From an uncultured Ruminiclostridium sp. (GTDB lineage Bacteria > Bacillota > Clostridia > Oscillospirales > Ruminococcaceae): DNA of 61,324 bases. The position numbers and the translations under genes were made by a program. Shown here piece by piece: positions 9,150-18,700 of this stretch. Each line of letters opens with the position of its first letter. The first letter of the stretch is position 1. Location of the stretch: positions 1-61,324 of the forward strand of contig CATLBH010000009.1 of NCBI GenBank assembly GCA_949878745.1. The letters run 5' to 3'. The notes beneath the pieces were generated by a model. It ran no database searches and was not told the DNA's origin. It was given only the letters and a program-made list of their open reading frames with translations.

Positions 9150-11435
9150 TTAATAATAAAACAGCTCCACATAACCGCTTTCGTCGGTTTCCATACCGAA
9201 CATAACAAAGTCGGTGTAAACGGCGTTTCCGTAATAATCGTATATTTCAAAAGAATAATAATAGTCGCCGTCATAAAGATAGTCGTAATCTATCTCTAAC
9301 TCGTCCCCACATACATAAGCGTCGCCGTAGAAATCAAAAGCGTACTCCAGCGTTTCCGAGTCGTAGGCGTAATAACAGGGTTCGATCACGTCTCCCGCCT
9401 CCAACCGATAAACGTCTCTTGAAGCGCTTCCGCTTTCGCTGATGCCGTCCCATACACCGAGAACGGAGGTGACGGAGGTTTCCCCCGAATAATCCTGCAT
9501 TATTCTGAGATTGGTATATTCTCCGTTAAGATAAATCGGCGCGGTGTAAATATTGTAAAAGGCGTCCTCTTCATAAGAGCTTTCAACCAGAAACGCGCAT
9601 ATCGGCTGCCCGTCGGGAAGAGCGAACCACATACCGTCAAACAGATCCCTGCATTCCCCCGTGTCGTAATCAAGATCAACGTAATCGTCGGTACCCAAAT
9701 CCAGCATATATTCCCGTCCGTCCTCTTCGTCCCAATAGCTGAGCATTACGTTGCAGTAAACGGTGTCAAGGTTGTACAGACTGTCCTCGGTCAAAGTGAA
9801 ACCGTAAATACCGTCCTCATTGACAGACGGCTCCGAAGCGAAGGAAATCGCGGTGGCTCCGCTGTCGGAATTGAGTGAGGTGCCTGTGCTTTCGTCCCAG
9901 TACCCGAAATCGGAAGAGGAAAAATCGGAATCAGACCAGAATCCCGAGTCCTCACCCAGCCACAGATCGGTGCCGTAGCCGTCTATGCTTCCGTTCTCGC
10001 TGCTGCCGAAGGCGCAGATGTCCGCTATGCTTATATAATAAGGACTGACGCAGATTTCCCTGAAGCTTTCCAGCTCTCGGCTTCCCTGAACGCTGAGAGG
10101 ATAATAAACGTTAAGTCCCCCCGCCCCGAAGGAGCGTTCCCCGTTCCGAACGTAATATACACAGTCCTCCAGAAGCTCGGCGGTCTCCTCCCCGTTTTCG
10201 GAAAATTGAAGGGTACCTAAGATAAAACCGTACAGATCCACCATATTGGTGTAACCCTCGCTTCGGTTATTGCCGCCGAAATTCAAGGCGGACTTTGCGG
10301 CTATTATCACGTCGGTAAGCCCGTTTCCCTCGCATATATGAGAGTAAACATCCTTACAGTGTTCGTTGAAGGCAACGAGAAATCGGTCAAGCTTGGTCAG
10401 ATCGATAACCGACAGGGTGGCTTCCTTCTCTTCGCCGCTTCTCGTACAGCTTTCATAGTATCCTCGGCATATACTTTCGCCCACCTGGCCGCCGTTTTCC
10501 GCTCCGCCGTTCACCGCCTCCGCAAAGGAAGTGTAATCCCAGCCGTAGCCCGATTCAAGATCCTGCGAAGCCACCATATAATTTCCGTAGGTGGCGAGAA
10601 TGTTGGCGAATTCCACCGTGCCCATAAGACACGCATCGCTTCCTATCAGCTCGAAGGGTCCCGCCATATTTCCGATAACGGAGGAAAGCGCGGTATCTAT
10701 TTCCTTAAGGCTAAGCGAATCGTCCCCGTGAAGTTCGTCAAAGCAAACGCCGCTAATGCTTCCCCCTCCGTGGTTCCAAAAATCCAGAACGTTATGGCGG
10801 GAGCCGTATTCCGACAGTCCCCATTTAAGAAAATCCGCCAAGGTATCCGAATCGCCCATATTGGTGGATTCTCCGCTGTACAAAAGCTCACATCCGCCCC
10901 CGCTTATCAGGAGCCTTTGCTTTTTCCCGCTTTCGCACATATCGTTCCACCATTCCTCCGCCCCGTCCGCCTCGACTACGAAGCGAAGCGCGGAACAAAG
11001 CTCGGTGGCGGACTGCATCTCCATAAGGTCGTCGGTAGCGGAGCCGTCCACGGACTCGAGATCGCTCCCGCACATATAGACAAATACCGTCCAAATATCC
11101 TCTCCGCCGTTTTCTCCGCTTACGGACATACGGTTTATTTTAAGCTCGTTCCCCTCTTTAAGAGAAAGCATTGTTCCTCTTCCCCCGGGTATTTCTTCGG
11201 AACCATCTCCCCGATTTTCGGGAGCAGTCACACTGTTTTCGGAATCCGACTCTTCCGTTTTTTCCGATGTCTCAGGAGCCTTAACCTCGGCGGCCGAACC
11301 GTTTTTCGCCGACGACGAGGTCTGCAACGTATCCGAAGCGGGTTCCCCGCAGCCGCACAACGCAAGCCCCATCGCCGCGATAACCGCCGCGGTTTTTAAA
11401 ATTTTTATATATATTTTCGATGATTTTCTTTTCAT
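9150..11435 (-). CDS. Clostripain-type (C11 family) cysteine protease, lipoprotein
   Basis: A 761-residue exported protein. The N-terminal signal peptide ends in a lipobox (GLALCGC at about residues 22-28), so it is probably lipid-anchored outside the membrane. An acidic Ser/Thr/Glu linker leads to the C11 peptidase domain beginning IWTVFVYMCGSDLES. The catalytic His is in FWNHGGG and the nucleophilic Cys in IGSDACLMG, both intact. C11 enzymes usually cleave after Arg or Lys and self-activate. The C-terminal about 250 residues are a Tyr/Asp-rich beta region without a known name, perhaps for binding. The ATG overlaps the stop of the CheW-like gene by 4 bases (ATGA), showing translational coupling, and the response regulator gene follows after 3 bases. 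The target is unknown. Confidence 0.9.
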   Translation of the reverse strand: MKRKSSKIYIKILKTAAVIAAMGLALCGCGEPASDTLQTSSSAKNGSAAEVKAPETSEKTEESDSENSVTAPENRGDGSEEIPGGRGTMLSLKEGNELKINRMSVSGENGGEDIWTVFVYMCGSDLESVDGSATDDLMEMQSATELCSALRFVVEADGAEEWWNDMCESGKKQRLLISGGGCELLYSGESTNMGDSDTLADFLKWGLSEYGSRHNVLDFWNHGGGSISGVCFDELHGDDSLSLKEIDTALSSVIGNMAGPFELIGSDACLMGTVEFANILATYGNYMVASQDLESGYGWDYTSFAEAVNGGAENGGQVGESICRGYYESCTRSGEEKEATLSVIDLTKLDRFLVAFNEHCKDVYSHICEGNGLTDVIIAAKSALNFGGNNRSEGYTNMVDLYGFILGTLQFSENGEETAELLEDCVYYVRNGERSFGAGGLNVYYPLSVQGSRELESFREICVSPYYISIADICAFGSSENGSIDGYGTDLWLGEDSGFWSDSDFSSSDFGYWDESTGTSLNSDSGATAISFASEPSVNEDGIYGFTLTEDSLYNLDTVYCNVMLSYWDEEDGREYMLDLGTDDYVDLDYDTGECRDLFDGMWFALPDGQPICAFLVESSYEEDAFYNIYTAPIYLNGEYTNLRIMQDYSGETSVTSVLGVWDGISESGSASRDVYRLEAGDVIEPCYYAYDSETLEYAFDFYGDAYVCGDELEIDYDYLYDGDYYYSFEIYDYYGNAVYTDFVMFGMETDESGYVELFYY

Positions 11436-12268
11436 ATGTATTCAAGCCCGTTCTTACTGCCCGCCATTTTCGTTTCCTCAACGCTTTTGTTATAGACGTG
11501 AACCATCTTCACAATTTCCTTGTCGTCGGCAATAAGAATCTCTCCCTTTATTTTTTCGTTATGCGCCACTCCGCTTATATAACCCGACATATACAGACAG
11601 CGATTGCCGTTTTTCTTTTCTATCATCTCCAACTCGTCTACCGCCCTGACCTTATCCACCACGAAACATAGACAAGCCTCTACGGAACCCGGCACATCGC
11701 TTAAAAAAATCAGCATCTTATAGGAATCGTCGATTATCTTTTCGTGAGCGGAATTTAACGCGCGTATCAGCTTCTTGCCGCAGCTTTCGGCTTCCCGAAG
11801 CTTCTCCGGCGCGGATTTCGCCTCGCCTATCTTTTTCAGAAGCTCGGCCTCCAGCGTCTGCGCCTCGGCGATATGGTCGGATACCTCGCTTCTGTCGCTG
11901 ATAAACGCCTTGTCAAATTTATCCCCGAAGAAAACATCGGTATCGGAAACACAGAATTCCTCCTTCGCCTTTAAGCATCGGCTGATTTCCTTGACATACT
12001 CCGTCATTCCCTCTATTTTTTTGGCAAGCAGCTTGGCCGCTTTTGCCGTCTCTTCCCTGTTATCGCTTAAATTGAGCAGTTTTTTAAGATCAAGCACGGG
12101 AGTAACGTTCCCCCTTATGCTCGTAACGCCCAGAAACTCGGGAGGAGCGTTGGGAACAAATGTCAGTGAGGGCATCTGCGCTATGCCGGTCACCCTTGCG
12201 GTGCTGACGGCGTAAAGCTGCTGTTGAAGCTCGAATATTATCCAGGGCAGGCTGTTTGTAGGTTCCAT
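11432..12268 (-). CDS. CheW-like protein with a helical insertion
   Basis: A 278-residue cytoplasmic protein. Residues about 8-70 (WIIFELQQQLYAVSTARVTGI, then FLGVTSIRGNVTPVLDL) and about 195-270 (CLCFVVDKVRAVDEL, then YISGVAHNEKIKGEILIADD) together make the two halves of a CheW/SH3-like fold, which links chemoreceptors to CheA. Between them is a helical insert of about 110 residues. Part of it, DTDVFFGDKFDKAF with a later SAHEKI, is faintly like a chemoreceptor zinc-binding (CZB) domain, but the usual Cys and first His are not clearly present. AAGGAGC precedes the ATG. It is the first gene of a three-gene operon, with a promoter at 12347-12375 and a leader hairpin. Ordinary CheW is about 150 residues, so this is an atypical scaffold. 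Confidence 0.8.
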   Translation of the reverse strand: MEPTNSLPWIIFELQQQLYAVSTARVTGIAQMPSLTFVPNAPPEFLGVTSIRGNVTPVLDLKKLLNLSDNREETAKAAKLLAKKIEGMTEYVKEISRCLKAKEEFCVSDTDVFFGDKFDKAFISDRSEVSDHIAEAQTLEAELLKKIGEAKSAPEKLREAESCGKKLIRALNSAHEKIIDDSYKMLIFLSDVPGSVEACLCFVVDKVRAVDELEMIEKKNGNRCLYMSGYISGVAHNEKIKGEILIADDKEIVKMVHVYNKSVEETKMAGSKNGLEYI

Positions 12269-12294
12269 ATACTATTGCTCCTTCCAGAAATCAG

Positions 12295-12327
12295 AAAACC
12301 CGCCGACCGATACGACGATCGGACGGG
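12295..12327 (-). promoter_or_regulatory. Hairpin plus U-run in the leader of the CheW-like operon
   Basis: On the transcribed strand CCCGTCCGAT and ATCGGTCGGCGGG form an interrupted stem followed by TTTT, between the promoter and the start codon. It resembles a weak terminator and could attenuate the operon. No known riboswitch class was recognized. Confidence 0.45.
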
Positions 12328-12346
12328 AAATAATTCTATTAAAATA

Positions 12347-12375
12347 AGTATAACACATTTTCGCTTAATTTTCAA
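12347..12375 (-). promoter_or_regulatory. Promoter of the CheW-like/protease/regulator operon
   Basis: On the minus strand TTGAAA (12375-12370) and TATACT (12352-12347) are spaced by 17 bases, about 80 bases upstream of the first ATG. Confidence 0.7.
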
Positions 12376-12407
12376 CCGGATTGGCGGTATTTATTTTCAA
12401 AAATAAC

Positions 12408-12465
12408 GGGACTGTAAAAAACAATCAATTCTTTTTTCGCTTCCTTTTTGTGATACAAAAGGAAG
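12408..12465. repeat. Dispersed hairpin repeat, copy 1
   Basis: A 58-base sequence beginning GGGACTGTAAA and ending in the hairpin CTTCCTTTTTGTGATACAAAAGGAAG. It is about 90 percent identical to the stretch at 60839-60896. Both copies are intergenic. Confidence 0.75.
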
Positions 12466-12740
12466 AAGAATTGTTGTGCGATGATATAACCTTCTCAATG
12501 GCACGAAAAGGGTATGATTTAAGCGAGCATTGTCATCTCTGGGACGATGATAAGGCATATAATACTTTTATGGAGTTGTTTGTTGTTTGAAGATGAAATG
12601 AAAAATTTTGCTTAAATAAAAAAACAAAATTGCTTAAAATATGTTTCTAAAAAAAACATAGCGTCAAATCCTTGCTTTACCCTCAGAAGCATTGTCATCT
12701 TACCGAAAGTTCTACCAATGAGAGTTTTTTGGACAAGACA
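12466..12740. other. Intergenic, possible coding remnant
   Basis: A short plus-strand frame ending at 12590 carries a protein-like C-terminus (DDITFSMARKGYDLSEHC, then HLWDDDKAYNTF) but has no ribosome site or recognizable start and begins within the dispersed repeat. It may be the tail of a lost gene. The rest, to 12740, shows nothing clear. Confidence 0.3.
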
Positions 12741-12768
12741 AACGGGCTGCCACAACCGGCAGCCCGTT
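12741..12768 (-). terminator. Stem-loop after the giant surface-protein gene
   Basis: A perfect 11-bp stem (AACGGGCTGCC and its complement) with a 6-base loop begins 13 bases past the stop codon. The U-run on the minus strand is weak (TTTGTCTTG), so termination may be partial. Confidence 0.65.
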
Positions 12769-12781
12769 AACCTTATAATTT

Positions 12782-15700
12782 TTAATTCTTCGCTTTCGCC
12801 TTCCTACTCCCCTGTATACCCTCGATACCCTGATAATAAAGCGTTACGAGGAATATCAGCGGAATGGCGATATATTTCTGCAATTTGCCCTTTTTGCCGA
12901 AGGCCACAAGCCTTGCGATCTTCTTTCTTCTTTCTTCTTCAAACTCAACGTCGGAGACGTGGTTGAAATAAATCATTCCCACCGCCGTAAGACCCGAAGC
13001 CATTGTCACGAAGATAAAGGCCGAAATTCCGGGATCGCCCGTGGGCATGGGCGGGTCGTAATCGTCGCTTACGCTGATGGAATCCGTGTAAGCTATCGCG
13101 TAGGGTGAGAAGCGGTCTGTGGAGATAGTTACGGTGTTCGCACCGTTGTCAAGGTCGCGGAGAACCGCCGCCTTTCCCTCGTGAGCCCTTATTACCCTGA
13201 ATCTCCTTCCGCTGTTCCTTAAGCCGTTGGGTATGTCGATGGTTATGGTTATGGGAGCACTTGTGTGGGTTATACGCTCCCTGACTCCGTCCACCACCTT
13301 AAACAGGCTTATGTCCAGATACTCGCCTAACTTGTATTCGCCGAGAGCCGCGCTGATTATCGCCCTATCGCGGAGACTGACCGTGCCGTCCCCTTCGGTA
13401 ACGGAAAGGATTATCCTGATATCGGAGGTTCCATTTATCATTTTGTCCCGCTCTTCTTCGGTAAGCACTGCTTTTATTAGGCTTGAATCACTGTCCGCAA
13501 CGGTCGCGTTAAGTGAATTGCTTCCCTTTTCCACCTCGAAGCCGTATTTACCGTTAAAATCGTCCACGTCGGGAATATTATCCGAGGGAGGATTGGTGAC
13601 GGGCGGTTTTTCGGTGCCTTCGGTTTCCCAAGGCTGAGGCGGGTAAGTGGTTGTGCCGCCGCCGTTGTTTCCACTGCCGCTGCCGCCGTTTCCTCCGCTT
13701 CCATCGCCGGGAGCGGGCGGCTTAGTGGTTCCTCCGTCGTTTGATGTAGTTGCGGGAGGAGGAACAAATCCGCCGCCGGTATTGTCGGTTACGGGAGGAT
13801 TGGGGTTGTCGGGGCCGGGATCAACCGAGGAATCAACCAGCTTTTCTCTTTCGCATTCGGAACAGCGGTAAACAATTTTTCCGTCCCGCTTTTCGCCGGT
13901 ATTTACCCAATCGTGGTCGCCGTATTCGCTTCCGTCGATGTTACCGTCTCTGATAGGATCGTAATCGCCTCTTTCACAGTCGTGCCAGTGGCTGTTCTCG
14001 TCGCTGTTCCAGCCGTCCTCCCAAATATGGTTATAGGTTACTTTTCCGCAAATAACGCACTCGCTTTCGCCGTGCTCTTCGCCGTAATCGTGTACATGGC
14101 CGTCGTTCTGATCCACGTATTTTCTGAATTCCTTTTCAACGCTCTTTACGGGAAGATTGTAAATGGTTTTGGGGAGAGATATTTTTGTCTTTCCGTCGGG
14201 GAGATCGATTCTCGTTACCTCTACCCACGTCTTGTCTTCGCTTCTCTTATAGGTTACCTTTTCGATATCCTTTCCGAAAAGCTCGGCCTTTAAGCCGCTG
14301 GGAATGTACATTCTGCGTATTTCACAGCCCGCGAAAACATTGTCGCCCACCGATTTTATTCCGGGAGGAAGAGTAATTTCGTCAAAGCTTCCCATATTGA
14401 CAAACGCGTTGTCGCCGATATAGGTTACGCCTTCATTTATATAGATTGAATCTGTCAGCTCGGCGTACTGAGTCCAAGGGGCGTTTTTGCCGCCGTCCAC
14501 ATTGTAATCGTACATTTCCCCGTTGCCTTCGATAACAAGCCGCTTGTTTTTCTCGTCAATATACCATGTTACTTTATCGCCGCATTCGCCGCTGATTATA
14601 TCGCAGATTGTGCAGCGGCTGTCGCCTTCATTGTGATAATGAGTGTGAGTATCGGTATTGACATACTTTCTGTATTCCTTAGCTACTTCCACTACCTGAT
14701 GCTTGAGAATTTCATTGGGCACGTCAACCGATTTTTCACCGGAAATCTCGATTTTGGTTATCCTTGCGCGTGCGCCGTCTATAAAGCTGTACTTAATAAC
14801 CGCGGTATCTTCGGGTACGTTAAGCGCCTCGGCTGTGCTGTCGGAAAGAATAATCTTCTTAATGGACGTACAGCCCGCGAACGCTCCGGGAGCGACCGTC
14901 TTTACGTTTTCATCAAGTATAAGCGTCCTGCCGTTATCCGAATTGCCCGCAAGAGAGGTACAGTTTTCAAAGGCCTTTTCGCCGATTTTAACAAGACTTT
15001 CGGGGAAAGCTTCGCTTATGTCGGAGAGAGACGTTAAGCCGGAGAACGCGTAAGTGCCCAAAGATATAACGCCGTCTCTGATCACTAATTTTTTAACGGA
15101 ATCCCTATGTTCGTTAAACCAAGGGGCGGGGTTCGACGGAGAGTAATCGTACATCTCGCCGGTATCCGCTTCTCTGGCCGTTAAGCCCTCGCGAAGCTTG
15201 ATTTCAAGAGTATCTCCGTTTAATTTCCATACCACGCCCACACCGCAAAGTCCGCCGTCGTCGTTGCAGAGAACGCATACGCCCTCGTTATAGCAATGTT
15301 CGTGATTGTCGATATCCAGATATACGCCTAAGGCTTCTATTTCCTCGACGTTGATATTGGTTCTGCCCTCGCCTAATTTTGCCGCCGCGATATAGTCTCT
15401 GCCGTCGGCTCGGCGCTCGTAGTATACAAGATTTGCCGTTTTGGTATAGCCGCGGTTGTCAATAACCTTTCTCGGCGTGAGTATAAAGTCAAGGTTTTCA
15501 CATTCGGAGAAAACGTAGTTGCCTATGCTCTCGATTCCAAGAGGAAGCTTTACGGTTTCAAGCGCGCCGCAGCCGGAGAAAGCATATTCGCCTATTGATT
15601 TAAGACTGTTTTTGAATATCAGTTCTTTTATACCGCACCCGCTGAATGCGTTATTTCTTATCGTCTCAAGAGAATTCGGGAGCGAAAGACTGAACAGATT

Positions 15701-18700
15701 CTCACAGCCCGCAAAGGCTTCGTCATAAATTTCCGTTACGCCTTCGGGAATTGAAACAAATCGGATATTTTTGGGATCGTTGCCGTTTATTACATTGTTA
15801 TAACCATATCCGCCAATGGCTTTTACGGGAATTCCGCCTATGGAAGCGGGGAATTTCAATTCCCTGTTATTGCCCAGCTTAGCGTTAACTATCCTTGCGG
15901 CAGATTCATTGTCAAGCAGATAAGTAAATCTGTTATAGGAAGTTGTTTCGGCTGTAATTACCGTTCCTACAGGCAATGCAATATAATCAAGGCTGTCGTC
16001 AAAGGCGCTTTTATCAATAAAGATATCGTGCCCCGCCGCGGGAAGCTCCACATACTTAAGAGAAGCACAGCCCGCAAAAGCCCCCGCTTCAATTTTTTCA
16101 ACAGACTTGGGCAGATTGATCTCCTTTAACTGCCCGCAATCCTTAAAGGTGTTTTCGCGAATAATTGTCACGCCCTCCGGTACGGTCAGGGAAGTAAGCG
16201 CCGTATTTCCAACAAAGGCATTGCTCCCTATTTTAACAAGAGTAGAAGGAAGCTTTACAGAAGTCACCTTTTCGCAATTCATAAAGGCGTTTGCGGAAAT
16301 TCCCGTTATTCCGTCGTGTACCTCGATATTGGCAATAAAGTCGTTCCATTTAAGCCAAGGCGCAACATCGCTGCCGGTGTAGTCCTTCATTTTCCCTTTG
16401 CCTGTGATATGGAGCGTTTTCGTTTCTCTGTCGATGTACCATGTGGCATTGGAGTTGCCGTTTATATCCTCTTCGCTGCCGCAGTTTCCGCCCGCAAAGT
16501 TGCAAAGTACGCAGAATCCCTTGTACAGACAGTGTTCATGGTCGGAAGCTATCTTCATATAGTCTTCAAAGCCGGTGATGGCGTTTTGTCCGTTTCCGAG
16601 CTTTCCTTCGGTAACCCACTTATTTCCATTTACGTCAACACGATACACAACGTAACCGCAATTGTCTTTTCTGAAATCATAGCTGCCCGTGTTTCCGGCA
16701 TGGCTGTCGTCATAGCGCTTCGCCAGCTTCTGAGGAATGGCTATCAAGGCGTTGTCGGCAATATTTCCGAATACGCTTGTTCCCATTTCGGAAACGGTGC
16801 TTGGTATAATTACAAAAGCTCTGTTGAAGCCGCAGTTTGCGAACGCCTCGGTGCCTATTGACAACAGACCCTCGTAAATGGGGATATTCTTTAGCTTTCC
16901 GCAGCCGAAAAACGCCTTCTCCCCTATTCTCTGTACGGAAGAGGGAAGCCCCGCTTCTTCAAGAGAAGTACAGCCCTCGAATGCGGATTTTCCTATGGAA
17001 ACGATCTTGTTATTCTTTACAATAAGCTTCTGAAGGTCGGTTCTGTCCTTAAAGGCGTCGTTGCCTATCTCCGTAAGAAGCGAATTTTCGGGTATCGTTA
17101 CGGTAACAAGACCCTGCTGCTCCTGTCCTTCCTCGGATAAAGCCGCAAAATTGCGCGCGGAGGTACGTGTAAACGCTCCGTCGCCTATCGCCACCACGGG
17201 AAGCCCCGCTATCTCGGTGGGAATGATAAGATGATGCACATTTGCCCCGGGTCGGGCATAGGTTATTCTTACACCCACGCCTTCGGGAGCGTATTTGAAA
17301 TAGGTTGCGTTGGGGAACTCGTTCTCGTTAAAGGTATATCTGCACCCTTCGGGAGCAACTATATAAGTAAGATTCGTACAGTCGCTGAACGCGTCCTCGG
17401 AAACTTTTTTCGTATCCACGGGCAGTTCTATTGAAGTAAGGTTAATGCACCCGCTGAACGCCCCTTCACTCACATAACGAAGGTCGGCGGGAAGCTTTAT
17501 TGTTTCCAGAGTGCGGCAGCCCTTAAAGGTGTCCTTCTTAAGCTCGCTTATACTCTTGGGGAGCTCCACGTTCTTAAGATTTATATCGTCCTTGAACACT
17601 CCCTCTCCGAGATTGATAATACCGTCAGGAAGGTCGATGCTGATAAGTGAGATACAATCACTGAACGCGTAGTCCTCCACCGTTTCAAGGCTCTCCGGAA
17701 GAGTTACCGACTGGAGACGGAGACAATGCTCAAAAGCGCCGCTGTCAATAAGGGTAATTCCTTCATCAATCTCAATTGTGTAAATTCTGTCCTTAAATTC
17801 GGTCCAGGTTCCGAAGTACTCCGCGGCGTCATGATCGATCACGCTTTCCGCGCCTTCTTCGATAACGGTAATTTTAAGATTACCCCCTTCGTCCAGCGTC
17901 CATTCCGCCATAGGCCCGCACTGTCCACCCCTGTCACCGCAGAGAATACACTGGTTGTGGATATTGAAGCAATGGAAATGAGCCGGGTTCTCTCTTATCC
18001 TAAAGCCAGTGGGACAACCGAGAACGGTTTCATAAGTACTCATACCGTTGTCGGAGGTGCCGTCCTTTACCTTGAATATCTGTTTGTCTTGGTCATAAAC
18101 CGCTATGCGAAGATTATAAGCTTCCGCGTCAGCGTCGGATATTATCGATTCAAAGTATTTACCGTCTTCTCCGTCCTTATAATCGATATCGTCCTCAGTG
18201 GGAGCGAAAATCGCCGCCAAATCGCCGCAGCCGTCAAACGCTGTGAGATCCACACTGCCGTTTCTCAAGGATTTGGGCAATACCACATATTCAAGCACAG
18301 AGCAGTCCTCAAACGCCAGCGCGTCTATTTTCTTTACATTTTCGGGAACAACCGCCGCTTTCAGCGAAGAACAGCCGTAAAAAGTCAGCTTCTCAATAGT
18401 ATTGAGCCCGTTCGACAGCTTAACCTCTTCAAGGGCGGTACACATATTGAAAGCTTCCATACCCAATTGTGTTACGGAATCAGGTATTTCTATTTTCTTA
18501 AGCGAAGTACAGCCCTGAAACGCCTGTTTTCCTATCGAAGCAAGAGCTCCGCCGGGAACGGTTATTTCGCTTAGCATGGTACAGCCTTTAAAAGCGGAAT
18601 CGTTTATTGCGGTGAGCGTAGAAGGGAGAATCACTCCGAAAGGCTTGTTTGCGGTAAAGGAATTAAAAGCGCCGCCGGCTATTTTTCTTACCGGAGCCCC

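Noticed and set aside
10338-11399. A 353-codon plus-strand frame opposite the protease gene
   Set aside because: It lies antisense to the clostripain-type gene, whose motifs and lipobox are clear. The antisense frame has no family features and no ribosome site.
12466-12590. A small gene upstream of the giant gene's terminator
   Set aside because: The end of the frame looks protein-like but no start codon with a ribosome site exists, and its beginning is a dispersed repeat. Listed only as a possible remnant.
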